Positions 33,072-41,908 of a DNA stretch of 64,000 nt are shown here, piece by piece. Each line of letters opens with the position of its first letter. Within the stretch, counting starts at the first letter, position 1. Position numbers and translations under genes: made by a program. This DNA is from Saccharothrix sp. GTDB lineage: Bacteria; Actinomycetota; Actinomycetes; Mycobacteriales; Pseudonocardiaceae. The stretch covers positions 201,444 to 265,443 of the forward strand of contig NZ_JAPSLK010000003.1 of NCBI RefSeq assembly GCF_031180885.1. Direction: 5' to 3'. A model generated the notes under the pieces. That model made no database searches. It saw nothing but the letters and a program-made list of their open reading frames with translations, and was not told the DNA's origin.

Positions 33072-34636
33072 GCCCCCGCCTCCAGCAGCTCCGAAGCCGG
33101 GTTGCAGTACCCGTCCGCCTTCTCCACCACGCCGTCCGCGCCCTTGCCGCCGTCCGCCGGCCGTTTCATCAGCCCGAACGTGCCATCGGCGATCGCGTTC
33201 AACAGCCCGTCGTCCACGATCCGCTCCAGCAGGTCCACGGCCTCCCCCAGCACCTGGTGGGCGCGCTTGACGATGAACCCGTCCGGCGCGGGCCGGAAGT
33301 CCTCCGCCAGCCCGCCGGCCGCGTTGAGCACGTACCGGACGTTGGCCAGCGCCAGGTCCCGGTCGGACAGGAACGGCGTCACCACGGCCTCGGTCATCAT
33401 CCCGACCAGCAGGATCGACTGCCCGGTCAGGACGCCCGCGAGGTTGAAGAACCCGTCCAGCAGGTAGCCGTTGAACACGTCGCCGGTCATGTGCTTGGTC
33501 GGCGGCATCCACTTCAGCGGCGCGTCGGGGAACAGCTCCCGCGCCAGCAGGGCGTGCGCCAGTTCGAGCCGGAACGACTCGGGCACCTTCGGGTTGATCT
33601 CGAACGCGTGCCCCAGGCCCAGCAGGTGGTCGGGCAGCCCGGCCTCGTGCGCGAAGTGCTCGTTGAGCAGCTGCGACACGGTGACGGTGTGCGCGGCGTC
33701 CACGGCGTCGGCGGTGGTGAGGTAGTTGTCCTCGCCGGTGTTGATGATGATGCCGGCGCGGGCGTGGACCTGGCGGGAGAACCGCTGGTCGACGAACGTG
33801 CGGATGGGGTTGATGTCGCGGAACAGGATGCCGTACATGGAGTCGTTGAGCATCATGTCCAGCCGCTGCAACCCGGCCAGCACCGCGATCTCCGGCATGC
33901 ACAGGCCCGAGGCGTAGTTGGTCAGCCGCACGTACCGGCCGACCTCCTTGGACACCTCGTCCAGCGCGGCCCGCATGATGCGGAAGTTCTCCTGCGTGGC
34001 GTAGGTGCCCGCGAACCCGTGGTGCGTCGCGCCTTCCGGCACGTAGTCCAGCAGCGACTGCCCGGTGGAGCGGATGACGGCGATGACGTCCGCGCCCGCG
34101 CGGGCGGCGTTCTGCGCCTGGACCACGTCCTCGTCGATGTCACCGGTCGCCACGATCAGGTAGATCCACGGTCGCTGCGCCGGGTCGCCCCACTTGGCGA
34201 CCAGCTTGTCCCGCTGCGCCTTGTTCTTGTCGACGGTCTTGATGCCCCGGGCGATCGCCGCGCGGGCGGCCTTCTCCGCGCGGGTCCGGTCGCGTCCGGT
34301 CGGCACGGTGAACCGGACCTGGCCGGCGGCGGTGGCCTCGGCCAGCTCGGTCAGGGTGCCCAGGTTGTGCTCTTTGAGCGCGTAGAAGGCGGGGAGGGCG
34401 ACACCGTGTTCGAGCCCGCAGTGCTCGCGCACGGTGTCGATCACCCGGTTCACCCACGGCACGTCGCCCGCGCGGTGGGTGGAGTCGGCGCCGGTGATCC
34501 CGGCCAGCCGCAGTGTCGCGCGCTCGACCGCCACCGTGGTGTGGGCCTTCGCGATGGCCACCACGGGCTCCGCCGCCCTCGCGGCGAGCCTGCGCGCCGT
34601 GGCGACCACATCGGGGTCGAGGTCGAGCAACGCCAT
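33068..34636 (-). CDS. kamD: Lysine 5,6-aminomutase, alpha subunit
   Basis: A 522-residue TIM-barrel subunit that binds PLP and the substrate. Conserved segments are HAGDVPWVNRVID-like (here RAGDVPWVNRVIDTVREHCG), LIVATGDIDEDVVQAQNAAR, IRSTGQSLLDYVPEGATHHG, YATQENFRIMRAALDE, LNDSMYGILFRDINPIRTFV and KWMPPTKHMTGDVFNGYLLD. Length is normal. The ATG at 34636 has AGGGAGTGAC before it and lies two bases after the amidohydrolase stop. Forms the complex with KamE encoded next. Confidence 0.95.
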   Translation of the reverse strand: MALLDLDPDVVATARRLAARAAEPVVAIAKAHTTVAVERATLRLAGITGADSTHRAGDVPWVNRVIDTVREHCGLEHGVALPAFYALKEHNLGTLTELAEATAAGQVRFTVPTGRDRTRAEKAARAAIARGIKTVDKNKAQRDKLVAKWGDPAQRPWIYLIVATGDIDEDVVQAQNAARAGADVIAVIRSTGQSLLDYVPEGATHHGFAGTYATQENFRIMRAALDEVSKEVGRYVRLTNYASGLCMPEIAVLAGLQRLDMMLNDSMYGILFRDINPIRTFVDQRFSRQVHARAGIIINTGEDNYLTTADAVDAAHTVTVSQLLNEHFAHEAGLPDHLLGLGHAFEINPKVPESFRLELAHALLARELFPDAPLKWMPPTKHMTGDVFNGYLLDGFFNLAGVLTGQSILLVGMMTEAVVTPFLSDRDLALANVRYVLNAAGGLAEDFRPAPDGFIVKRAHQVLGEAVDLLERIVDDGLLNAIADGTFGLMKRPADGGKGADGVVEKADGYCNPASELLEAGA

Positions 34637-34638
34637 TG

Positions 34639-36201
34639 TCACTCCCTTTCGAAAATCGTCCGGCCGCGCAACACGGTCCGCAAGCAGGTGGGGGTGGAGT
34701 CCAGGGACGGCAGTCCGGGCACGCGCGAGCGCGGGTCGGTGGACCAGCGCTGCACGCGGGAGTCGGGGGTGGTGACCTCCAGTTCCCCGGCCTCCCACAC
34801 CGCGTAGGTGGCGGGCGCGCCGGGCTGGAGCGTGCCGGTGACGCCGTCGTCCACGCCGGCCGCGCGCCACCCGCCGCGGGTGTGGGCGTTGAACGCGGCA
34901 CGCGGCGAGATGCCGAACCCGTCCGTCCGGTGGTGCACGGCGGCCCGGATCGCCGCCCACGGGTCCACGGCGGTCACGGGGGCGTCCGAGCCGAACGCCA
35001 GCACCAGCCCGGCGCTCGCGAGCTGGGCGAACGGGTTGAGCGCGGTGCCGCGTTCGACGCCCAGGCGCCGCGCGTACATGCCCTCGGGGCCACCCCACTC
35101 GTGGTCGAACAACGGCTGCACCGACGCCACCACGCCCCACGAGCCGAGCTTCGCGGCCTGCTCGGCGGTGATCATCTCGACGTGTTCGAGGCGGTGCCGG
35201 CGGGCGGCCAGGGCGGGCGCGCCGACGGTCGCGGCGGCCTTCTCGAAGCCCTCGACCACGGCGGCCATCGCGGCGTCGCCGATGACGTGGAACCCGCCCT
35301 GCAACCCGGCTCGCGTGGCCGCCACCAGGTGCGCGGCGATCTCGTCGGCGGACAGGTACAGCGCGCCGGAGGTGTCGGCGTCGGCGTACTTCTCGCACAG
35401 CGCGGCCGTGCGGGAGCCCAGCGCGCCGTCGACGAACAGGTCGCCGGCGAGACCCCGCACCGGCAGGTCGATCGGGTCGCGGGCACCCCAGTAGCCCACG
35501 ACCTCCGGGCCATCCGTGGTCGCGAGCAGGTCGGCCAGGTCGTCGCGGCTGGAGATGTCCGGGCCCGCGCACTCGTGCACCGACGCGATGCCCATCGAGG
35601 CCGCGTGCGCCAGGAACGCCTTCTGGGCCGCCCGGCGCTGGTCGACGGGGATGGCGTCCTTGGCCGCGCCCCGCACGAGGTGGTGCGCGGCGCGGGACAG
35701 CGGGCCGTCCGGGGACCAGCCGTCAGCCTCGCGGGCGGACGGGGCCAGGTCGACCAGGGCGGTGGACGCCAGCGCCGAGTGCACGTCGATGCGGGACAGG
35801 TACGCGGTCTTGCCGCGGGCGGCCTCGTCCAGCTCGGCGCGCGTGGGCGGGCGCTGCTCGGGCCAGCGGGTCTCGTCCCAGCCGTGCCCCCACACCAGCG
35901 GTCCCTCCGCTGCGCGGACCGCGTCCAGCAGCTCGGCCAACGACCGGCAGCGGGTCAGGTCCAGGCCGGTGCGCAGCAGGCCGGCGGAGGTGGCGTGCAC
36001 GTGGGCGTCCACGAACGCGGGCGCGACCCACGCGCCGGCCAGGTCCACGACCTCGGCGTCGGGGTGCAGGGCGCGGCCGACGGAGTCCTGGCCCAGCCAC
36101 ACCACGGTGCCGTCGGTGATCGCCATCGCGGTGGCGTCCGGCGAGGTCGGGGAGTGGACCCGGCCACCCACCAGCAGCTGGGTCCTGTTCACGGTAGTCA
36201 C
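34639..36201 (-). CDS. YtcJ-like amidohydrolase inside the lysine operon
   Basis: A 520-residue metal-dependent amidohydrolase. The start is VTTVNRTQLLVGGRVHSPTS. HxH is in AFVDAHVHATSAGLL; further metal ligands are in GFHVIGDAAMAAV, RLEHVEMI and LAFGSDAPVTAVDPWAAIRA. The family hydrolyses amides and formamides such as N-substituted formamides. No step of the known lysine fermentation pathway needs such an enzyme, yet its GTG overlaps the kdd stop and it is two bases from kamD, so it belongs to the operon. It may process an N-acyl or lactam derivative of lysine; that is a guess. Confidence 0.88.
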   Translation of the reverse strand: MTTVNRTQLLVGGRVHSPTSPDATAMAITDGTVVWLGQDSVGRALHPDAEVVDLAGAWVAPAFVDAHVHATSAGLLRTGLDLTRCRSLAELLDAVRAAEGPLVWGHGWDETRWPEQRPPTRAELDEAARGKTAYLSRIDVHSALASTALVDLAPSAREADGWSPDGPLSRAAHHLVRGAAKDAIPVDQRRAAQKAFLAHAASMGIASVHECAGPDISSRDDLADLLATTDGPEVVGYWGARDPIDLPVRGLAGDLFVDGALGSRTAALCEKYADADTSGALYLSADEIAAHLVAATRAGLQGGFHVIGDAAMAAVVEGFEKAAATVGAPALAARRHRLEHVEMITAEQAAKLGSWGVVASVQPLFDHEWGGPEGMYARRLGVERGTALNPFAQLASAGLVLAFGSDAPVTAVDPWAAIRAAVHHRTDGFGISPRAAFNAHTRGGWRAAGVDDGVTGTLQPGAPATYAVWEAGELEVTTPDSRVQRWSTDPRSRVPGLPSLDSTPTCLRTVLRGRTIFERE

Positions 36202-37211
36202 GCCTGTGCAGTCTGCCTGTGGTCGAACAGCGCCCTGACGGCAGGCTCGGCGCGCAGCAGGTCCAGGGCGAACTCGGCGTGACCGGGCACGTAGCCGTTG
36301 CCGACCAGCATCTCCACGTCCGCCGCCAGGCCCTCCGCGCCCAGGGCAGCGGCGGAGAAGGAGGTGGCCATGGAGAAGAACACGACCGTGCCGCCGTCCG
36401 CCGTGGCCAGGATCGCGCCGTGCTCGCAGCCCGGGACGTCCACGCACACCACGGTCACGTCAGCGGGGGTGCCCACCGCGTCCAGCACCGCGACCGGGTT
36501 GCGCGCGTCGGCGATGACCACCTCGTCGGCCAGCCCCGAATTCCGCACCCGCTCGGCTTCCGCTTCGGTCGGGACCAGCGCGGTGAGCCGGGTCGCGCCG
36601 GCCCGGCGGGCAGCGGCCAACGACAACGACCCCGACTTGCCGCCACCGCCCAGCACCAGCACCGACTTCGCACCCTTGCGCCGCACCACCCGGTCGGTCA
36701 ACGCGGGCGCGCCGCACACGTCCAGCACGGACAGCGCCAACTCGTCGGGCAGGTCGTCCGGCAGCACCGCCGCGATCGACCGCCCGAACAACACCGCCGT
36801 GCCCGCGCACGGGACCTGCTCTGTCGTGCCGTCCCAGTGCGCCAGCTCGTCGGTGATCCGCAGCGGGGTCAGGGTGAGCGAGACCAGCGTCGCGATCCGG
36901 TCGCCCGGCTTGAGGTCCAGCGGCGAGTCCGGACCGACCGCGCGGACCGTGCCCAGCAGCATGCCGCCGGACCCGGTCACGGGGTTCTGCATCTTGCCGC
37001 GCTCGGCCACGATGTCCAGCACAGCCCGCTTGATGCCGTCGCCGTGCTGTTCACGCAGCTGCCGGAAGGACGCGGCGTCCAGGTTGAGCCGCTCGACGTC
37101 CACCACGACCTCGTCCGCGCCGCACTCCGGTGCCGGGTCCAGCCGCCAGGCCTGCTGCGGCAGGACACCCGCGGGTTCGACGACACGGTGGAGACCGAAC
37201 GGCGACGTCAT
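36198..37211 (-). CDS. kdd: L-erythro-3,5-diaminohexanoate dehydrogenase
   Basis: A 337-residue NAD(P)-dependent dehydrogenase that oxidises 3,5-diaminohexanoate to 5-amino-3-oxohexanoate with release of ammonia. It begins MTSPFGLHRVVEPAGVLPQQ, has a GroES-like first part (NPVTGSGGMLLGTVRAVGPD, CAGTAVLFGRSIAAVLPDDL) and the dinucleotide loop LVLGGGGKSGSLSLAAARRA, then the family-typical GGTVVFFSMATSFSAAALGA and EMLVGNGYVPGHAEFALDLL. The ATG at 37211 has GAAGGA six bases before it. First gene of the lysine operon, so its upstream region holds the promoter. Confidence 0.92.
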   Translation of the reverse strand: MTSPFGLHRVVEPAGVLPQQAWRLDPAPECGADEVVVDVERLNLDAASFRQLREQHGDGIKRAVLDIVAERGKMQNPVTGSGGMLLGTVRAVGPDSPLDLKPGDRIATLVSLTLTPLRITDELAHWDGTTEQVPCAGTAVLFGRSIAAVLPDDLPDELALSVLDVCGAPALTDRVVRRKGAKSVLVLGGGGKSGSLSLAAARRAGATRLTALVPTEAEAERVRNSGLADEVVIADARNPVAVLDAVGTPADVTVVCVDVPGCEHGAILATADGGTVVFFSMATSFSAAALGAEGLAADVEMLVGNGYVPGHAEFALDLLRAEPAVRALFDHRQTAQA

Positions 37212-37343
37212 GGAAATCCTTCGGCTCGACGACGGCTGGACGCCGATATCTTCACGTGAGGCGTCAAGATTGCGCAAGAGTTCAGCGCTCTTGGTTGCCT
37301 ACCCCGAGCCGAGGATTTCCTGGGCACCGCAGCCCCAGCAAAC

Positions 37344-37385
37344 TGTCGGTACCCCGTGCGACCATGGAACCGGGGGCCGGAGGCC
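37344..37385 (+). repeat. Dispersed repeat copy (TGTCGGTACCCC... family)
   Basis: Begins TGTCGGTACCCCGTGCGACC and continues ATGGAACCGGGGGCCGGAGG. It matches the copy at 5770-5811 at most positions and the 48-base units within the MFS gene near 51.5 kb. Confidence 0.6.
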
Positions 37386-37440
37386 ACGCCCGGCCAAACC
37401 ACCACACGGGCCGGAGGCCACGCCCGGCCTCACCACCACG
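37375..37440 (+). repeat. Tandem repeat of about 34 bases (GGCCGGAGGCCACGCCCGGCC)
   Basis: GGCCGGAGGCCACGCCCGGC followed by CAAACCACCACA (from 37375) is repeated from 37409 with CTCACCACCACG, a period of 34 bases. Each unit also carries the inner near-palindrome GGCCGGAGGCC / GGCCACGCCCGGCC. Confidence 0.7.
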
Positions 37441-37526
37441 CGCGACCCGGGCCGCCCACCCGTGAGCGAGTCGAGCGAGTTCCCGGCGAACCCGACCGCA
37501 CCCTCGCCACCTACACCGCCGAACAC

Positions 37527-38114
37527 CTACACCGCCGAACCCGGCTCCCCCGGCGCGACGGCCTTGAGGGCGCTGGGCGGCCGGCCGTAGAACCAGTTGC
37601 CCGGCGCGGCCGGGTCGGTGCTGGTCCAGTACTCCACGATCGCGGTCGCGACTTCCGCCCGGCCAACCGCCCCGTCGCCGTCCCGGTCCAGGTGGCCGAA
37701 CGCCTCCGCCGCCTCCTCCTCGGGCATGTCGGGCTGGTGGCCGCGCAGGAACGCCAGGTACTCGGGGAACCCGATCCGCCCGTCGCCGTCCGCGTCGGCC
37801 ACCTCGAACACCGTCACCGCCAGGTCCGCGATCGCCCCCGCCCGACCGGCCGCCCCGATGATCGCCGCCGCGAACTCGTCCCGGGTCACGCTGCCGTCGC
37901 CGTCCGCGTCGTGCGGCCGGTGCACCCGTTCCCAGATCCGGCAGTACGCCTCGATGATCCGGTGCCCGTCCGCCGACCCCGGCTCGTGCCCCAGCCCCGC
38001 CGCCGTCCGCTCCCCCATCACCACGTGGTCGTGCCAGGTGAGCCGGCCGTCCCGGTCGCCGTCGAAGCGGTCGAAGCCGTGGCGGATCTTGCGGTCGAGG
38101 AACGACGTGGACAC
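37527..38114 (-). CDS. EF-hand calcium-binding protein (calerythrin-like)
   Basis: A 195-residue cytoplasmic protein with four EF-hand loops: DGDRDGRLTWHD, DADGDGSVTRDE, DADGDGRIGFPE and DRDGDGAVGRAE, each ending in Glu or Asp at place 12. The arrangement in pairs over about 180 residues is that of calerythrin-type actinobacterial calcium buffers and sensors. GGAGG lies before the GTG at 38114. The C-terminal tail is disordered. No partner is encoded with it. Confidence 0.9.
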   Translation of the reverse strand: MSTSFLDRKIRHGFDRFDGDRDGRLTWHDHVVMGERTAAGLGHEPGSADGHRIIEAYCRIWERVHRPHDADGDGSVTRDEFAAAIIGAAGRAGAIADLAVTVFEVADADGDGRIGFPEYLAFLRGHQPDMPEEEAAEAFGHLDRDGDGAVGRAEVATAIVEYWTSTDPAAPGNWFYGRPPSALKAVAPGEPGSAV

Positions 38115-38441
38115 CGGGCCTCCCTGTCCGTTTCAGGTCCACCCAATCCTCGGAGCAGCGCACCCGCGACCGCGACACCGGCGCGCATGATCCAACCAAT
38201 CGTGCGAGCCGACACGAACAGTGCCCGCGAAATCACTGAACGCGAGCGCGAAAGTACATAAATGCGGTCAGCCCGTCACTCTTCCGTATGACAAGCCGCA
38301 ACGCTGCCTTGTCCGCCCCGTAGTCCGCTGCTGCACTGGTCGCGGGCCCGCTCCACCGCCAATCCCCCGAGCAGCGCGGACCCGCCGGCACCCATCAGGC
38401 GCGGCGGGCCGGAGCGCGATGCACCACTTCCGGAGGCCCGG
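38115..38441. other. Intergenic region between divergent EF-hand and protease-cassette genes
   Basis: 327 bases that should hold both divergent promoters. The middle contains the AT-rich stretch AAGTACATAAATGCGG near 38252-38267, where TACATA could be a -10 element. Otherwise I see no clear motif, hairpin or gene. Confidence 0.4.
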
Positions 38442-38963
38442 ATGCCGGGTATCAGCATCAACGTCATCCGCGTCGGGTTCGAGAACTTCACCGCCGCCGA
38501 CGCCACCACCATCAACAACGCGCTCACGACGTTCACCAACATCTACGCGACCGTCGGCATCCAGGTGCGCCGGATCGAGCGCTACCGCATACCGCTGGCC
38601 GACGCGAGAGGCCGCGACGTCATCGACAACAACGGCGAGGCCGAGGCCCTGACCGACGAGTGGACCGTGCGCAACAACGCGATCGACGTGTTCTTCGTCA
38701 AGCTCTACGTCGGGTCGGTCGCCGGCCTGTCGCCCGTCCCCGGCCCGTGCGACAAGAACGCGAAGGGCATGGACGGCGCGGTCGTCGAGCTGATCGGCGG
38801 CAACACCGGCCTGGTGCTGGCCCACGAGGTCGGTCACTACCTCGGGCTGTCGCACACCACGGGCAGTTCCACCAACCTGATGTTCCCGTCCGTGCCCAAC
38901 GGCGGGCTGCTGACCACCACGCAGGGGAACAGGATGAAGTCCCACTGCTTCATCGAGCCGTAG
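38442..38963 (+). CDS. Metzincin-type zinc protease-like protein without a signal peptide
   Basis: A 173-residue protein starting MPGISINVIRVGFENFTAAD. Residues 128-138 are HEVGHYLGLSH, the full zinc motif HExxHxxGxxH of metzincins, followed by NLMFPS (Met-turn). The upstream 120 residues are a small alpha/beta domain. There is no signal peptide or propeptide, unlike secreted metzincins, so it may work in the cytoplasm or leave by another route. GGAGG seven bases before the ATG fixes the start. First gene of a three-gene cassette. Confidence 0.75.
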   Translation: MPGISINVIRVGFENFTAADATTINNALTTFTNIYATVGIQVRRIERYRIPLADARGRDVIDNNGEAEALTDEWTVRNNAIDVFFVKLYVGSVAGLSPVPGPCDKNAKGMDGAVVELIGGNTGLVLAHEVGHYLGLSHTTGSSTNLMFPSVPNGGLLTTTQGNRMKSHCFIEP

Positions 38964-38981
38964 CCGACACCGGAGGCCGAC

Positions 38982-39956
38982 ATGGTGAAGATCGACATCC
39001 CGGGAGTCGAGCCCGGTCCGGACGTCGTCCGCGAATCCCTCGCGGGCCGCGTGCCCCGCGTGCCGCCCTCGGTGGCGCTGGCCCTGCTCTCCGAGCTGGA
39101 CGTGCCCGGCGCCGACCGGGTGGAGCTGCTGCGCGACAGCGCCGAGAACACCGACCTCGACCCGCACGTGCGCGCCGGGGCCGTCACCGTCTACGCCCGG
39201 GTCGCGGGCGCGGACGCCGTGCCCACCCTGCTGTCCGCGCTCGACGGGGACGACCGGATCGCCGCCGCCGCGGCCACCGCCCTGGGCCACGTGGGCACCG
39301 CCGAGCACCTCGACGCGCTGCGCGCACGTGGCGGCGGCCTGCTGGGCGACCGCGCGCGGTTCGCCGCGGACCTGATCGTCCACCGGCTCGGGCTCACCGA
39401 CCAGGAGGACGACGCGGAGCTGCCCGAAACCGCGCCGGCACCCGAAGAGGTCGGGGCGCTGGCGTTCGCCGGGGTCCGCCCGGGTCCGGAACGGCGCTCC
39501 CGGGCGCTCAAGGCGATCAAGCGGGACCTGCCCTGGTTCAACCCCGCCGACCACGACGTCTACGAGGTCCAGTGCGGCCCGCGCCTGCTGGAGATCGCGG
39601 TCGACCGCGGCGTCCTCGGTGCCGAGGGCAAGGGGAAGCTCCGCCGCGGCCCCGCCACCCCGGCCGTCGTCGCGGTGCAGGACCTGGAGTACGACGACTT
39701 CTACCCGGCGATGATCGCGCTCAGCCGCCCGCGCGGCGACCGCCTCGCGGTCCGGCTGACCCGGCTCACCGGTGAGGACGTCTACGTCGCCGAGGGGTCG
39801 CTGGCCGAAGGCGACCTGGTCCTGGACCTGCGCGCCGCCCAACGCCCCGGCGCCGCGCCCGTCGCCGGACGGCTGCGGGTCACGAACAAGGAGGTCGAGA
39901 TCTCGGGCGTGTCCGACCGGCGCACCACGCCCAAGCGCAGCCCGCAGGCGGAGTAG
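38982..39956 (+). CDS. HEAT-like repeat protein, second gene of the protease cassette
   Basis: A 324-residue protein. Residues 30-135 contain HEAT-type helical pairs (VPPSVALALLSELDVPGADR, VRAGAVTVYARVAGADAVPT, LLSALDGDDRIAAAAATALG followed by HVGTAEHLDALRA). The second half is beta-rich (DVYEVQCGPRLLEIAVDRG, RLAVRLTRLTGEDVYVAEGS) with a basic C-terminal tail. It resembles no family I can name. GGAGG precedes the ATG by six bases and it begins 18 bases after the protease gene, so it is co-transcribed. It may be a scaffold or inhibitor for the protease; inferred from position only. Confidence 0.65.
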   Translation: MVKIDIPGVEPGPDVVRESLAGRVPRVPPSVALALLSELDVPGADRVELLRDSAENTDLDPHVRAGAVTVYARVAGADAVPTLLSALDGDDRIAAAAATALGHVGTAEHLDALRARGGGLLGDRARFAADLIVHRLGLTDQEDDAELPETAPAPEEVGALAFAGVRPGPERRSRALKAIKRDLPWFNPADHDVYEVQCGPRLLEIAVDRGVLGAEGKGKLRRGPATPAVVAVQDLEYDDFYPAMIALSRPRGDRLAVRLTRLTGEDVYVAEGSLAEGDLVLDLRAAQRPGAAPVAGRLRVTNKEVEISGVSDRRTTPKRSPQAE

Positions 39957-39963
39957 CCCGGAC

Positions 39964-40353
39964 ATGCCACCCGAGGGCTGGCGCGTGCTGCGGCTGGGCG
40001 ACGCGGTGGAACTCGCCGTGCCGCCCGACGCCGCGGCCGTCGAGATGCCGCCGGTCGACTCCGTGTTCGGCGTGCTGCGCGGCGAGGGCTACGAGATCGT
40101 CTACGACTACGGCCGCTACGGCGAGGACCTGGCCGAACTGCGCGACCAGCCCGGCTACGCCAGCCGGGAACGGCAGGTGCAGGAGCGGACCGCCACCGAC
40201 ATCGAGGTCGCCGGCAGCGACCCGTGGCGGCGGGTCCGCGTCCTGCGCGTGGACAACGGCCCCAACCAGTTGACCGTCCGCGTGTCCTGCGCCGACGACG
40301 AGACCTGCGCCCTCGCCGACACCCTGTTCGACTCCGTCCGGTTCACCACATGA
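39964..40353 (+). CDS. Small protein of unknown function, third gene of the protease cassette
   Basis: A 129-residue acidic protein beginning MPPEGWRVLRLGDAVELAVP. It is predicted beta-rich, contains YEIVYDYGRYGEDLAELRD and ends VRVSCADDETCALADTLFDS; two cysteines five apart could form a disulfide. No signal peptide and no family recognised. It starts seven bases after the HEAT gene. A perfect 16-base-pair terminator follows 10 bases after its stop, closing the cassette. Confidence 0.6.
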   Translation: MPPEGWRVLRLGDAVELAVPPDAAAVEMPPVDSVFGVLRGEGYEIVYDYGRYGEDLAELRDQPGYASRERQVQERTATDIEVAGSDPWRRVRVLRVDNGPNQLTVRVSCADDETCALADTLFDSVRFTT

Positions 40354-40362
40354 CTTGAGAAG

Positions 40363-40405
40363 TGCCGCCGCCGGGCGCACGCGCCTACCGCGCCCGGCGG
40401 CGGCA
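40363..40405. terminator. Strong bidirectional terminator hairpin
   Basis: Positions 40363-40378 (TGCCGCCGCCGGGCGC) are perfectly complementary to 40390-40405, a 16-base-pair stem with an 11-base loop. It stands between the convergent ends of the protease cassette (40353) and tctA (40409). No U-tract is visible. Confidence 0.85.
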
Positions 40406-40408
40406 CGC

Positions 40409-41908
40409 TCAGCCCGTGGGCGTCGGCACGCGTGGCCGGCGTCGGCGCAGCACCGCCGCCACGGCGAGCGCGACCGCCAGCAGCGCGTAGGCCGCCGCCG
40501 CGAACGGGCTGGTCACCAGGGCGGTCGGGTCGCCTTCGCTGATCTGCAGCGTCCGGCGCACCTGCTCCTCCGCCATCGGCCCGAGGATCAGGCCCACCAC
40601 CAGCGGCGCCACGGGGTAGCCGTGGCGGCGCATGAAGAACCCGACCACGCCGATGATCAGCAGCACGACCAGGTCGTCCACCACGAAGTTCACCGCGTAG
40701 GTGCCCAGGGCGGCGAACAGCAGGATGCCCGCGTACAGGTACGGGCGCGGGATCTGCAGGACCTTCACCCAGATCTTCACCAGCGGCAGGTTGAGCACCA
40801 GCAGCATCACGTTGCCGATGTACAGCGACGCGATCAGCGCCCACACCATCGCCGAGTTGTTGGTGAACAGCAGCGGTCCGGGCTGGATGCCGTAGCTCTG
40901 GAACGCCGCCACGATCACCGCCGCGGTCGCCGTGGTCGGCAGGCCCAGCGTCAGCAGCGGCACCAGGACACCGGCCGCCGCCGCGTTGTTCGCCGCCTCC
41001 GGCCCGGCCACGCCCTCGATCGCGCCGCGCCCGAACTCGTCCTTGTGCCGCGACAGCTTCTTCTCCGCCGCGTAGGACAGGAACGTCGACACGTCCGCGC
41101 CGCCGGCCGGCACCGTGCCGATCGGGAACCCGATGAACGTGCCGCGCAGCCACGGCTTCCACGACCGCCGCCAGAACTCCCCGGTGAACCACTTGCCGCC
41201 CACCGGCACCACCTCGACCGGGCCGTGCCGCAGCCGGGAGGCCACGTAGAGCGCCTCTCCGACCGCGAACACGCCGACCGCGACGACCACGACGTCGATC
41301 CCGTCGGCCAGCGTCGGCACCCCGAGGGTGAACCGCTGTTGGCCGGACAACGTGTCCGTCCCGACCAAACCAAGGAACAGGCCGACGCCCAGCGACGCGA
41401 GCCCGCGCACGGGCGAAGAACCCAGCAGTGCCGCGACGGTCGCGAACGCCACCACCATCAACGCCACGTAGTCCGCCGGACCCAGCGTCACCGCGACGTC
41501 GGCGATGGTCGGCGCCAACGCCGTGAGCAGCACGGTCGCGATGGTGCCCGCCACGAACGACCCGATCGCCGCCGTCGCCAGCGCCGCCGCGCCCCGGCCC
41601 GCGCGGGCCATCCGGTTGCCCTCCAGCGCGGTGACGATGGAGGACGACTCGCCGGGCGTGTTCAGCAGGATCGAGGTCGTCGACCCGCCGTACATGCCGC
41701 CGTAGTAGATGCCCGCGAAGATGATCAACGCCGCGGTCGGCTCCAGCGAGTAGGTCAGCGGCAGCAGCAGCGCCACCGTCATCGCCGGACCGATGCCGGG
41801 CAGCACGCCCACGGCGGTGCCGAGGGTGACGCCCAGCAGGGCGTAGAGCAGGTACTCGGGCTGCGAGGCGGTCGCGAAGCCCTCCAGCAGGGCGGTGAGG
41901 CTACCCAT
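40409..41908 (-). CDS. tctA: Tripartite tricarboxylate transporter, large membrane subunit TctA
   Basis: A 499-residue permease with about twelve transmembrane helices. Family motifs are [61 protein letters not shown]-like (here [20 protein letters not shown]) with [20 protein letters not shown] and [19 protein letters not shown]. It imports tricarboxylates or other organic acids driven by the sodium gradient with TctB and TctC. It overlaps the end of tctB by eight bases. Confidence 0.94.
   Translation of the reverse strand: MGSLTALLEGFATASQPEYLLYALLGVTLGTAVGVLPGIGPAMTVALLLPLTYSLEPTAALIIFAGIYYGGMYGGSTTSILLNTPGESSSIVTALEGNRMARAGRGAAALATAAIGSFVAGTIATVLLTALAPTIADVAVTLGPADYVALMVVAFATVAALLGSSPVRGLASLGVGLFLGLVGTDTLSGQQRFTLGVPTLADGIDVVVVAVGVFAVGEALYVASRLRHGPVEVVPVGGKWFTGEFWRRSWKPWLRGTFIGFPIGTVPAGGADVSTFLSYAAEKKLSRHKDEFGRGAIEGVAGPEAANNAAAAGVLVPLLTLGLPTTATAAVIVAAFQSYGIQPGPLLFTNNSAMVWALIASLYIGNVMLLVLNLPLVKIWVKVLQIPRPYLYAGILLFAALGTYAVNFVVDDLVVLLIIGVVGFFMRRHGYPVAPLVVGLILGPMAEEQVRRTLQISEGDPTALVTSPFAAAAYALLAVALAVAAVLRRRRPRVPTPTG

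Larger units (their letters stand above)
37212..37526. other. Intergenic region upstream of kdd, with repeats
   Basis: 315 bases. The kdd-proximal part is less GC-rich and holds the palindrome TTGCGCAA (37270-37277) and, on the minus strand, TTGACG followed by AT-rich GAAGATATC, which may be promoter elements of the lysine operon. The distal part is filled by a dispersed repeat copy (37344-37385) and a tandem repeat (37375-37440). The 3' end of the EF-hand gene lies at 37527. No gene is seen. Confidence 0.5.
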
